Source: Flavobacterium turcicum
GTDB lineage: Bacteria > Bacteroidota > Bacteroidia > Flavobacteriales > Flavobacteriaceae
NCBI RefSeq assembly: GCF_011365745.1
Contig: NZ_JAAOBY010000001.1
Span: 248,001-312,000 of the forward strand
Reading direction: 5' to 3'
DNA length: 64,000 nt
Under the pieces are notes generated by a model, which had not been told where the DNA came from, made no database searches, and saw nothing but the letters and a program-made list of their open reading frames with translations. The stretch's first letter is position 1, and every line of letters begins with the position of its first letter. A program made the position numbers and the translations under genes. Positions 17,981 through 26,063 of this stretch are shown one piece after another.

Positions 17981-20900
17981 TTATTTTTTATCCTCATCTA
18001 AAATAATAGCGGGAACTTTTTGTTGCATCACATAGCTATTAAAAGCTTTCACATCTTTATCCATCAGCTCTTGTAATTTACTTATTTGAGCATCTATTTT
18101 TTGAGCTAAATCTTGGTAAACTACATAGGCATTACGTGTAGGTTTTGACTCTGATGAAGAAATGTTTGACCCCAAACCAGCCATTTTATCATTCAATTGA
18201 ATAGGGTAGGCCAATACATCTTGTGGTGCTTTGGCTTTAGGTTGCATTAAAGTTCCTTCGATAGCGTCTAGACTTTCTAAAGTAGTTTTTGTCATTTTTT
18301 TCATTTCTTCTATCAGCACAGCATCTTTTACGCTACCGATATAAGAATTGATTTGCGATCTAATTTTGCGTAATTTGTTGATCGCTTTATGCGCTTCGTC
18401 CACTTTTTTGTTCACTTTTTGATGCAAATCAAATTGTTCTTGTAAGTCGGCTGCACTTGTATTTACTCTTGGGTCTAATTTAATTTCGAAGGCTGCTTCG
18501 CCAATTACATTTTTTCCTTCTAAAAGTTTAACGGTATAAGTACCAGGAACTACTTTTGCGCCAGCTCCAGAACCAGCCCACATTACATTGGTGCCTTCTA
18601 CTTCGGTCACATTAGGATATCTCATGTTCCACACAAAAGAATTCATACCAGCTTGCGCTGAAATTGTTCCAGGTTGTGCTTTCTTGGTATCAGTATAAAA
18701 CTCTTTTGAAGGTGTCATTTCTTTGCCTTTCAAGTTTTTAGTAGACGAGTAGGTGATAATAGTATCTCCTTTTGGAGTAGCAAATTGCAGTTTTATCTCG
18801 CGTGTAGGTTTCTTTTTAAAATAGTAACGTACAATTACACCATTTGGCGCATTGGTTCCGGTGCTTGTGTCATCACTTTGACCACCTGACATACGGTAGG
18901 CATGACGTGGTTTAAATAAGTGTTTGTCCGCTTTTACTGCTTGGTCTTTGATTTCGTATAATGGAGTAATGTCATCTAAAACCCAGAACGCACGACCGTG
19001 TGTAGCCACTACTAAATCTTTCTCTCTTTTGTGAACACGCAAATCACGAATTGGTGTCAAGGGAAGGTTTAAGTTGAGTTTTTGCCACGAATCGCCATCA
19101 TTGAATGAAACATAAATACCGCGTTCTGTACCAGCATAAAGCAATCCTGCTTTGTTTGGGTCTTCGCGCAGTACTCGACAATATTCGTCATTAGGGATTC
19201 CGTTCGTTATCTTGGTCCATGTTTTTCCGTAATCAGACGTTTTAAATAAATATGGATTGCGATCGCCGTACATGTATTTGTTCGCCGCTACGTAAGCTTT
19301 TCCTTTTTGATGCTCAGAAGTATGAATCATACTAATCAATGAAAAATCAGGTAAAAGCGTTGTTGGTAATGAAATATTATCCCATTTGGCACCATTGTTT
19401 TTCGTGATGTGAATCAAACCATCATCAGATCCTGTCCAGATAACACCTTCTTCAAGAGGCGACTCTGATAAGGTGAAAATAGTAGCATAGGCTTCGGCAC
19501 CGGTTTGGTCTAAAGTAATCGGACCTCCTGTTTCGCCAGTCGTTTTAGGATCATTACGCGACAAGTCAGGACTTATGATTTGAAAAGAATTTCCTTGATC
19601 TTTGGTAACGTGCACTACTTGTGAGGTCACGTACATTTTCTTAGGATTGTGAGGCGAAAAAACAATCGGGTACGTCCATTGAAAACGGTATTTTTTAGCA
19701 TTGGATGGCGCTCCAATATTCGACTCTGGATAAGGAGAGATATCTTTTGACTGTCCTGTTTTTTTGTTGAAAGTACTTAATTGTCCGTCGTATTCACCAC
19801 CAAAAGTAATGTCAGAATTGGTTGGATCAGCTTCAATATAACCAGCTTCGCCACCCGCAACCGGATACCAAGATTCTGTACCGATACCATAACCATTGGT
19901 TCTTGAAGCGATACGAACAGAAGAATTGTCTTGTTGTGCGCCGTAGATATTATACGGAAATTCATTGTCTACCGAAACGTGGTAAAATTGGCTCGTAGGT
20001 ACATCTAGGGCAGTAAAAGTTTCGCCTCCGTTATAGGTAACTTCTCCGCCACCATCATCACCAATGATAAAATTATCAGGGTTGTTTGGGTTAATCCAAA
20101 CATCATGCGTATCACCATGACCTACATTTATTTTTTTGAAACTTTTTCCGCCATCGCTGGTTTTCCAAGCATCAACATTCAAAACAATTAATCCATTTTC
20201 GTTTTTAGGATCGGTTTGTAAATTCATGTAATACCATGGGCGTTGCCACAAATTTTTGTCTTCGTTAATCAATTGCCAGTGTTCACCAGCATCATCAGAG
20301 CGGTACAAACCACCTTTGTTGTTTTCGATTAAAGCATACAAACGGTTTGAGTTTACAGGCGAAACGGCTATTCCTATTTTTCCAAGCAAACCAACAGGCA
20401 TTCCTGGTTTTTCATTTAAAGAAACCCAAGTATCGCCACCATCGGTAGATTTGTAAAGTCCAGAACCTTTTCCGCCAGACGACATCGAGTGTCCGTTGCG
20501 ATAAGCTTCCCATAAGGTAGCATACACAATTCGCGGATTAGAAGGATCAATGCGCACGCACATCGCCCCGGTTTTAGCATCTTTAGAAAGCACTAATTGC
20601 CATGTTTTTCCGCCATCTTTTGATAGGTACACACCACGCTCCGGGTTCGATTGAAAAGGATTTCCCATTGCTGCTGCAAAAACGATGTTGGCATCAGTAG
20701 GATGTACCTCAATATTACCAATAGCATCTGCCTTATCTAGTCCTGCTTTTGCCCAGCTTTTTCCGCCGTTTACAGATTTATAAACGCCATCGCCAAAGGA
20801 AATGTTAGAGCGCATATCGGCCTCGCCCATTCCTACATAAATCACATTAGCATCAGAAGGTGCCACGGTAATAGCACCAACGGAAGACGATTTAAATACA

Positions 20901-21202
20901 CTGTCAGAGATAGGAAACCATTCGTTTCCGCCGTCAATGGTTTTCCAGACACCGCCACCGGTTGCCCCAAAGTAGTAGGTGAGCGGTTGACTGGCGTGAC
21001 CTGCAACTGCCAAGGACCTACCGGCTCTAAACGGCCCGATGTTGCGCCATTTGAGCGCGTTAAAAACACTATCTGTAGCAATGGCTGCCGTGTTTTTGTT
21101 TTTTACATTCTTTTTTTGAGCGAATCCGCTTGGTGCGTTACTCACTAATGCTGCTGCAATGATAAGGCCATGAAAGACTTTTTTACAATGCGTTCGATTC
21201 AT
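17981..21202 (-). CDS. large secreted BNR/Asp-box (sortilin/VPS10-like) beta-propeller protein
   Basis: A 1073-residue exported protein. After the signal peptide (ending SGFAQ) come repeated Asp-box motifs of the S-x-DGG-x-x-W kind (TIDGGNEWFPIS, SVNGGKSWAKAG, SKDGGKTWQLV, STDGGDTWVSL, KTSDYGKTW), giving one or two multi-bladed propellers over residues ~45-720. A C-terminal region follows with an immunoglobulin-like segment and a helical tail (KVNKKVDEAHKAINKLRKI). Such proteins are often labelled glycosyl hydrolase or VPS10-domain, but no catalytic residues are evident. A candidate -7 site (CAAATATA, plus strand 21323-21330) lies about 120 bases upstream. Confidence 0.85.
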   Translation of the reverse strand: MNRTHCKKVFHGLIIAAALVSNAPSGFAQKKNVKNKNTAAIATDSVFNALKWRNIGPFRAGRSLAVAGHASQPLTYYFGATGGGVWKTIDGGNEWFPISDSVFKSSSVGAITVAPSDANVIYVGMGEADMRSNISFGDGVYKSVNGGKSWAKAGLDKADAIGNIEVHPTDANIVFAAAMGNPFQSNPERGVYLSKDGGKTWQLVLSKDAKTGAMCVRIDPSNPRIVYATLWEAYRNGHSMSSGGKGSGLYKSTDGGDTWVSLNEKPGMPVGLLGKIGIAVSPVNSNRLYALIENNKGGLYRSDDAGEHWQLINEDKNLWQRPWYYMNLQTDPKNENGLIVLNVDAWKTSDGGKSFKKINVGHGDTHDVWINPNNPDNFIIGDDGGGEVTYNGGETFTALDVPTSQFYHVSVDNEFPYNIYGAQQDNSSVRIASRTNGYGIGTESWYPVAGGEAGYIEADPTNSDITFGGEYDGQLSTFNKKTGQSKDISPYPESNIGAPSNAKKYRFQWTYPIVFSPHNPKKMYVTSQVVHVTKDQGNSFQIISPDLSRNDPKTTGETGGPITLDQTGAEAYATIFTLSESPLEEGVIWTGSDDGLIHITKNNGAKWDNISLPTTLLPDFSLISMIHTSEHQKGKAYVAANKYMYGDRNPYLFKTSDYGKTWTKITNGIPNDEYCRVLREDPNKAGLLYAGTERGIYVSFNDGDSWQKLNLNLPLTPIRDLRVHKREKDLVVATHGRAFWVLDDITPLYEIKDQAVKADKHLFKPRHAYRMSGGQSDDTSTGTNAPNGVIVRYYFKKKPTREIKLQFATPKGDTIITYSSTKNLKGKEMTPSKEFYTDTKKAQPGTISAQAGMNSFVWNMRYPNVTEVEGTNVMWAGSGAGAKVVPGTYTVKLLEGKNVIGEAAFEIKLDPRVNTSAADLQEQFDLHQKVNKKVDEAHKAINKLRKIRSQINSYIGSVKDAVLIEEMKKMTKTTLESLDAIEGTLMQPKAKAPQDVLAYPIQLNDKMAGLGSNISSSESKPTRNAYVVYQDLAQKIDAQISKLQELMDKDVKAFNSYVMQQKVPAIILDEDKK

Positions 21203-21464
21203 ATGGTTTGGTTTTTAGTTAGTTTATAGTTTTGAAATGAAAACACAATTTAGAACTTTATTTTCAACTGTTGTTACAATTAAAAGCCTTGATCAAAGTG
21301 GTTGTGTATTTTGACTACTGTTCAAATATAGTGAATAATCAAATGGTTTGGTAGTGAACTGTTTGCAGATGAGGTATTTCTGAAATCCCTTTCTTTTTCA
21401 ACTAATTATTGCTCGTAAATTACAGATTATTAACGACTTATTATTGCAATTATTTCTGAAAAAG

Positions 21465-21854
21465 CTACTGTGTAATGCTATCAAAAACCCGTACTTTTTC
21501 CCAAAGGTGTTGGTGTTTTTTTACGAATTCTAAGTGAATGGGATGGTCCTGATATATTTTTTGGTCGGATTCATTGTCAAAAAACAACAATTCCGATACC
21601 TGCCAAGAGGTGTCAACTACTTCGCGTTTTTCAGTAGATGCTAAGGTGCCTATGTGAATTTGTCGCACTGTTGGTATTGATTCTAGCGTTTTTAAGCCTG
21701 CGATGAGTTGTTTTTTGTCTGCTTCAGAATCTGGATTTTTTAACCAAAAGTAAACTTGGTGCAGAACAGATTGCGATGTTGTCTTGGTTTTTAATCCCAT
21801 CAAACTTGCTAAACCAATTGCTGTAGTAGCTCCAATAAATTTTCGTCGTAACAT
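21465..21854 (-). CDS. Dabb (stress-responsive A/B barrel) domain protein
   Basis: A 129-residue protein. The N-terminus (MLRRKFIGATTAIGLASLMG) has a twin-arginine-like pair and hydrophobic stretch, so it may be exported by Tat. The mature part is a single Dabb ferredoxin-like domain (VLHQVYFWLKNP, LKTLESIPTVRQIHIGT, SWQVSELLFFDNESDQKIYQ, HPIHLEFVKKH). Function is unknown. Its upstream gap (21855-22120) holds only the degenerate tRNA-terminator copy listed separately. Confidence 0.85.
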   Translation of the reverse strand: MLRRKFIGATTAIGLASLMGLKTKTTSQSVLHQVYFWLKNPDSEADKKQLIAGLKTLESIPTVRQIHIGTLASTEKREVVDTSWQVSELLFFDNESDQKIYQDHPIHLEFVKKHQHLWEKVRVFDSITQ

Positions 21855-21970
21855 GTTGTTGTAGTTTTAGTACGGGAAAATAAGAAAAATATTGGAATTA
21901 TAAATACAAATTGTTCTGGTTCAAATGATAGTATGAAAATGTAGGCAAATAATTCTGTAAACTGCACTAA

Positions 21971-22010
21971 GAAAAAAAGACGTTTCATTGCTGATAGTCT
22001 ATCTAAAAAG
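21971..22010. repeat. degenerate copy of the tRNA-Asn-linked terminator, possible left island boundary
   Basis: The 40 bases here (core CATTGCTGATAGTCT) resemble the terminator next to tRNA-Asn (26533-26570) and the copy at 25080-25117, matching at roughly four of five positions by eye. No tRNA piece accompanies it. Its position just outside the methyltransferase remnant makes it a candidate far edge of the accessory island. Confidence 0.45.
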
Positions 22011-22120
22011 TTCTTACGTAGTAGCGGATTTATGTTATTAGATAAATGATTTTCCTTTTATGTTTAGTTATGTAATACAAAATCATATTAGGTATAAATT
22101 ATGTGTGGTTGTAAAAGTAA

Positions 22121-23242
22121 TCATTCCGTCACAAAAATATTTTCTGAAAAAGTTAATATTGGTAAGTAATCACTTGCTGTAAAATTATAATGTTCATTGT
22201 ACTCTTTCATCCATTTTTTTACATTCGATTTTAAATTTATAGATTTATCTTCCTTAAAATTTTCTTTTAAAGTGATTTCAAAATAAAAATCTGTTTTGGA
22301 GTTTTCCTTGCCTTTAATTTTAGACTTATGTTTGTGCGCGATACAATCAATTTCTCCGCAAAAACGAGTTAAATGAAAATCTTTTGTTCTACCGCCAGAG
22401 TAAATTACAAGTTGTTTGGCGTTGTGTAAATCGTAAGGAAAATTTACAAAATTATTTTGTTTGTCAGTAGAGTGAAAATAGAAATTACGTGTCTCATGAA
22501 GTTGGGCCAAATCCTTACTTCTTATATAGCCTAACATAACTTGCTCTTTTGGTTTCGGTTCGTCGGCTAAGTAGCTTTGAAATTGCTTTTTATGTTCAAA
22601 TCCGTTTATTTTTTTGCGATATGTTTCAGCTATTTCAGAATCTTCTATTTCTAGTTTTCTATTTTTACTTATTTCTAAAAAATCAGTTTCCATATCTATG
22701 CCTAAATAGCGTCTGTTTGCCAAATTTGCTGCAATACCTGTTGTAGAACTTCCGGCGAATGGGTCTAGAATCCACGCTCCTGGTTTGGTTGAGGCTAAAA
22801 TAATTCGAGTTAAAACTGATAAAGGTTTTTGGGTTGGATGCTTACCGCACGACTTTTCCCATTTGGCAATTGCCGGTAATTTCCAAACATCTTTAATTTG
22901 TTTATCACCGTTGAGTTTTTTCATTAACTCATAGTTGTAGTAGTGTGGTACTTTTTCTGTTTTACGCGCCCAGATTATTAACTCGGCAGAATGCGTAAAG
23001 AAGCGACAAGAAAAATTAGGTGGTGGGTTATTCTTTTCCCATATGATGACATTAAGGATTTTAAAACCTAATTCTTGTAGTAATTGTCCGATAGAGAATA
23101 TATTGTGGTACGTGCCACTTATCCATATAGTGCCGTTATCTTTTAGTTTTTCTCTAACTTGTTTTAACCAATTACGATTGAAATCATTTATAAAATCAAA
23201 TCCTTCCGATTTATCCCAAGTTCCTTTACTTATTGATTTCAA
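22121..23242 (-). pseudogene. DpnA/HinfI-type beta-class adenine methyltransferase lacking its N-terminal DPPY motif
   Basis: About 373 residues resembling DpnA and M.HinfI-type N6-adenine methyltransferases, starting within the region after motif IV. Visible: KGTWDKSEG, TIWISGTYHNIFSIG, KNNPPPNFSCRFFTHSAELI, HPTQKPLSVL, and the SAM-binding motif I DPFAGSSTTG near residue 160. The normal order has DPPY before KGxWDK, yet here the frame upstream reads only CDFIFLKSISKGTWDK, so the catalytic motif and true start are missing. A C-terminal ~170-residue extension (PYDLHNAKQLVIYSGG, FHLTRFCGEIDC, FYFEITLK) may be a DNA-recognition or PUA-like barrel; I cannot identify it. Start coordinate is the first usable codon (TTG). 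Catalysis is unlikely. Confidence 0.75.
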
Positions 23243-23318
23243 AAAAATAAAATCACACTTATTGTGGGTTGTGTAACATTTATAAAATCTATTTCTTTGA
23301 AAAAATTAAATAAATGTT

Positions 23319-23801
23319 ATGGATGCATCTTTTGAACGTTCAGAAAAAACTACTGTAGAATGGCTAACACCGCCAGATTTAGTGAAAAAACTAGGAGAAT
23401 TTGATTTAGACCCTTGTACTCCAATAAATCCGCCTTTTGTTCACGCCAAAACTAACTTTACAGTTATTGATGATGGTTTAACTAAATCTTGGTTTGGAAG
23501 AGTTTATATGAATCCGCCCTATGGAAAAGGGATGGAAGCTTGGATTGAAAAATTAAAAAATCATGGTAACGGAATTGTGTTAATTTTTGCTAGAACTGAA
23601 ACCAAATGTTTTTTTAATCACATTTGGTATAATGCTGATGCCATTCTGTTTGTAAAAGGAAGAATTAAATTTTACAATATTGATGGTGAACAGAAAGGGA
23701 CTCCTGGTGCTCCAAGTGTGTTTATTGCTTACGGAGAAGATAATGCTTTGGCTTTAAAAAAATCTGGTATTGAGGGAAGGTATTTGGATTTAAAATCATG
23801 A
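23319..23801 (+). CDS. phage-type DNA N-6-adenine methyltransferase (PF05869-like)
   Basis: A 160-residue protein of the small Dam-like family common in phages: EWLTPPDLVKKLGEFDLDPC (N-terminal TPP and DPC motifs), VYMNPPYGKGMEAWIEKL (NPPY catalytic motif IV) and the C-terminal GTPGAPSVFIAYG. It appears complete. Its target is unknown; some family members methylate GATC, which would be expected to conflict with the neighbouring DpnI homologue. It is the only plus-strand gene in this cassette, divergent from the methyltransferase remnant and overlapping the small minus-strand gene tail-to-tail by six bases. Confidence 0.85.
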   Translation: MDASFERSEKTTVEWLTPPDLVKKLGEFDLDPCTPINPPFVHAKTNFTVIDDGLTKSWFGRVYMNPPYGKGMEAWIEKLKNHGNGIVLIFARTETKCFFNHIWYNADAILFVKGRIKFYNIDGEQKGTPGAPSVFIAYGEDNALALKKSGIEGRYLDLKS

Positions 23802-23996
23802 AATTTTATACGCTATAAATTCAGCTATATTAAATTCACTATCAAATATCCATTCGTTTTCAATCAAGAGTTTTTTTAATGCTTCATCCTCGTTGGGAAC
23901 ATTCTCGACAATTCCGATTACTTGCATATTTTCAACTTGTTTTCCATTTGGAGCTTCTGTTGATCCTTCTGGTGTAATAAATATATATTTTCCCAT
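23796..23996 (-). CDS. small protein following the DpnI homologue (66 aa)
   Basis: A 66-residue acidic protein (MGKYIFITPEGSTEAPNG, NMQVIGIVENVPNEDEALKK, NEWIFDSEFNIAEFIAYKIS). It begins two bases after the DpnI-like stop, so it is co-transcribed. I recall similar small hypothetical proteins starting YIFITPEG in other bacteria but know no function. It occupies the position of dpnD in the pneumococcal DpnI cassette; homology to DpnD is not evident by eye. Confidence 0.7.
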   Translation of the reverse strand: MGKYIFITPEGSTEAPNGKQVENMQVIGIVENVPNEDEALKKLLIENEWIFDSEFNIAEFIAYKIS

Positions 23997-23998
23997 GA

Positions 23999-24760
23999 TT
24001 ATATTTTTCTGTAATGTCCTCTACCGTTAAATTCTATTAAACCTTTATCTCTTAAAAATTGTAATTGCTGTCGGATTTTATCTTTAATATGGTTGTTGTT
24101 TGGATATTTAATTTTTAATTTATTTTCAAAAGAATAGACATCCTCCAAAGTAAAAGATTCTTTTCGGATTTCTTCAATACAAATCATAATGTCTAAAATC
24201 CATCCTCTTGATTCAAGTTTTTTTGACTTTAAAAAAGCGGTATTTTTTAATTTATTATACACTTGTTCTTGGTCAATAATATTTGAATTTTTAACTATAA
24301 AAATTCTTCCACTTTCTGGAACTTTTGATATATCTATGTTACAACCAATCCACCCAGCTCTTTTTGCGTTTTCAGATAATGGTTTTCTTTTGATGATTAT
24401 TTCTGGTGTAAAAAAATGTTTTGGTATAACCAAAAAATTATTTACTGTGTTTTTGTCATAGGTTAAGAAGAAAAAATTTGGATTAGTGTCGGAAGTAATT
24501 CTTCTAATCATACTGTCGTACGCACCGTCATTAATTATAGAACTGAGTTTGCCGTTTTTACTTTTTAATTCAAATTCTTCTTTACAATTTATACAATGGA
24601 AATCAGCAACAGGCATGTTATTTTCAAAGTCATTCAATGATAGTTCGCCACAGTTTGGGCAATATGAATTTTCTTTAACCCAATTTTCAGTTAAAACTCT
24701 TGCAATCTGTGAATTGCTTTTATATCCCTCCGCTAAAATTAGATTGAAGTTTAGGTTCAT
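23999..24760 (-). CDS. dpnI-like: DpnI-like methyl-directed restriction endonuclease
   Basis: A 253-residue homologue of DpnI (254 aa), which cuts GATC only when the adenine is methylated. Similarity runs end to end. The zinc-site cysteines are C34, C37, C56 and C59; the PD-(D/E)XK residues are D53 (PVADF), E64 and K66 (EEFELKSK), at the same numbers as in DpnI. AGWIGCNID and the C-terminal winged helix (NNHIKDKIRQQLQFLRDKGL, EFNGRGHYRK) are also kept. The ATG at 24760 is chosen because MNLNFNLILAEGYKSNS aligns with the DpnI N-terminus. It overlaps the stop of the Dam-like remnant (TAATG), so translation is probably coupled. Expected role: restriction of Dam-methylated foreign DNA. Confidence 0.93.
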   Translation of the reverse strand: MNLNFNLILAEGYKSNSQIARVLTENWVKENSYCPNCGELSLNDFENNMPVADFHCINCKEEFELKSKNGKLSSIINDGAYDSMIRRITSDTNPNFFFLTYDKNTVNNFLVIPKHFFTPEIIIKRKPLSENAKRAGWIGCNIDISKVPESGRIFIVKNSNIIDQEQVYNKLKNTAFLKSKKLESRGWILDIMICIEEIRKESFTLEDVYSFENKLKIKYPNNNHIKDKIRQQLQFLRDKGLIEFNGRGHYRKI

Positions 24761-24849
24761 TAATGTAGAAAATAGGTTTTTAAATAAAAACTCCAACTAT
24801 TTAACTGGGTTTTACCACCAGTCCATTTTAAAAATGGTTTTGCGTTCAT
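24760..24849 (-). pseudogene. 5' remnant of a Dam/DpnM-type methyltransferase gene, now a leader peptide
   Basis: A 29-codon frame beginning MNAKPFLKWTGGKTQL, which matches the N-terminus of D12-class GATC adenine methyltransferases (PFLKWAGGKxQL, SAM-binding region). After about 16 codons similarity stops (NSWSFYLKTYFLH) and the frame ends TAATG on the DpnI-like start. The rest of the gene is absent from the window. The ancestral start may still drive translation into the nuclease gene. Confidence 0.75.
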
Positions 24850-24902
24850 AAAAATGAGTTTTTGTAAAAATAGAAATTTAAAGTAGGTCTTAGCTGTGGT
24901 TA

Positions 24903-24933
24903 GTCTTTTTGTTTTCAACAAAACTAAAAAGAC
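24903..24933. terminator. hairpin upstream of the DpnI cassette
   Basis: GTCTTTTTGTTTT (24903-24915) pairs with AAAACTAAAAAGAC (24920-24933), one mismatch. It is AT-rich and resembles the terminators that accompany each tRNA 3'-end repeat, so it probably ends transcription arriving from that array. Confidence 0.5.
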
Positions 24934-24940
24934 ATGGATA

Positions 24941-24998
24941 GCTCCTCCGCCGCGGCGGACTCGAACCAAGGTTCGAAAAAGTTTAAACCAAAAAAAAG
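24941..24998. repeat. tRNA 3'-end-like repeat, copy 1
   Basis: On the minus strand it reads CCTTGGTTCGAGTCC (T-arm like) then a CCGCCGCGGCGG-type palindrome and GGAGGAGC, like a tRNA T-arm and acceptor without the rest of the tRNA. It is followed by a GCAA-loop terminator (about 24990-25022). The copy shares its 31-base core (24941-24971) with copies 2 and 3. Confidence 0.75.
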
Positions 24999-25016
24999 CC
25001 TCTACATTGCTGTAAA

Positions 25017-25124
25017 GGCTTTCTAAAAGCTCCTCCGCCGCGGCGGACTCGAACCAAGGCCCGAAAAAGTTTAGACCAAAAAAAAAGACCATCCTTGCTG
25101 ATAGTCTTTTTAAAAAAGCTCCCC
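25017..25124. repeat. tRNA 3'-end-like direct repeat, copy 2 (~108 bp)
   Basis: It contains the T-arm/acceptor-like core (25029-25059), a terminator with GCAA loop (about 25080-25113) and, at its right end, GCTCCCC, matching the first bases of the tRNA-Asn 3' end. It is nearly identical to 26473-26579 (about four differences). The pair flanks the HxlR/secreted-protein module like duplicated attachment sites. Confidence 0.8.
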
Positions 25125-25216
25125 TTATTGACAGAAGCTGCAACTATAATGCGATTATTGAATATGTAACTATCAGAAAAATAAAAAGTTAAACTTCTTG
25201 CAAATCGACAGGGAGT

Positions 25217-25978
25217 TTAAATACCTTCCTGTTTTTCTTCTTTCTTGATTGGAGCTTTATAGGGTCTTTTTATTATTTTCAAGTCCTTAAAGTATCCAAC
25301 TGTAGCTATATCAACATAAAGTCCAACTCCTCCTTTTTTAACTTTACCTAACATTTTATCAACGATAAAAGAAGAGTATTTCATATTGTTAATAAACATT
25401 TCGGCCGTTTCTCCATTTACCTCAATTCTCATTGTTATCCATTCATTTAAAGCAACTGGTGCTGAGCCCTCATACGATCCAGGAGGATAATTTTTTCTAA
25501 GTGTTTCAAATTTTGCATCCGGATAAGAAAAATATTGAACAGCGTGGTTTCTAAACATTTGATTTGAGGCTCTTCCAACTTTAGGTCGCAAATAAATTGA
25601 CTCAAACGCAGAATCGTTTGCAGCAATTCGATAATACAAGCCAATAAAACCGGCAGCTCCTGCAAAAGGGGATGGATCTTGAATTTGACTATACATCTTA
25701 ATCTCTATAGTTCCATTTTCAAAATCATTTAATCCAACTAATTTTGCATAATGTTTTTCATCTACAGTCGCCTCTAATCTATTTGGGTCAAATGGCAAAG
25801 TGGTTAAATCTCTTTCAATTTTAAGCACGGGTTCACCTTGAAACTTAATGATTGATCCTGTCACGTTATGTAATTCAAAAACTTGTTTCCCTAAAGTCAA
25901 TTTTGTTTGAGCAAAAACAGAGGAAACAAAAAAGAACTTAATTAATAAAAAACTGATAATCTGTATGTAATTTTTCAT
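25217..25978 (-). CDS. secreted concanavalin-like (DUF1080-type) protein
   Basis: A 253-residue exported protein with signal peptide ending VFAQ. The middle shows the lectin/glucanase-like jelly-roll pattern (LNDFENGTIEIKMYSQIQ, AAGFIGLYYRIAANDSAFESIYLRP, EWITMRIEVNGETAEMFINN, KKGGVGLYVDIATVGYFKDLKI). A basic/acidic tail follows. No catalytic residues are recognisable. It is divergent from the HxlR regulator gene (85-base gap), so it is probably the regulator's target, and the pair lies between two direct repeats. Confidence 0.75.
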   Translation of the reverse strand: MKNYIQIISFLLIKFFFVSSVFAQTKLTLGKQVFELHNVTGSIIKFQGEPVLKIERDLTTLPFDPNRLEATVDEKHYAKLVGLNDFENGTIEIKMYSQIQDPSPFAGAAGFIGLYYRIAANDSAFESIYLRPKVGRASNQMFRNHAVQYFSYPDAKFETLRKNYPPGSYEGSAPVALNEWITMRIEVNGETAEMFINNMKYSSFIVDKMLGKVKKGGVGLYVDIATVGYFKDLKIIKRPYKAPIKKEEKQEGI

Positions 25979-26063
25979 TTTATATTTTTTTTACAAATCT
26001 ATTTCAAATTTTATACATTCGTAACTAAGTTAGTAAATACAAGTAACCAAAAGGTAACCAGAT

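Noticed and set aside
24941-25059. Additional complete tRNA genes in the repeat array
   Set aside because: Only T-arm and acceptor-like pieces are present; no D-arm or anticodon arm could be found upstream of them.
24850-25143. A long minus-strand opening through the tRNA-like repeats (runs into the Dam-like start)
   Set aside because: Its upper part reads through repeat units and terminators and has low-complexity composition. Only the last 29 codons from the ATG at 24849 look like protein.
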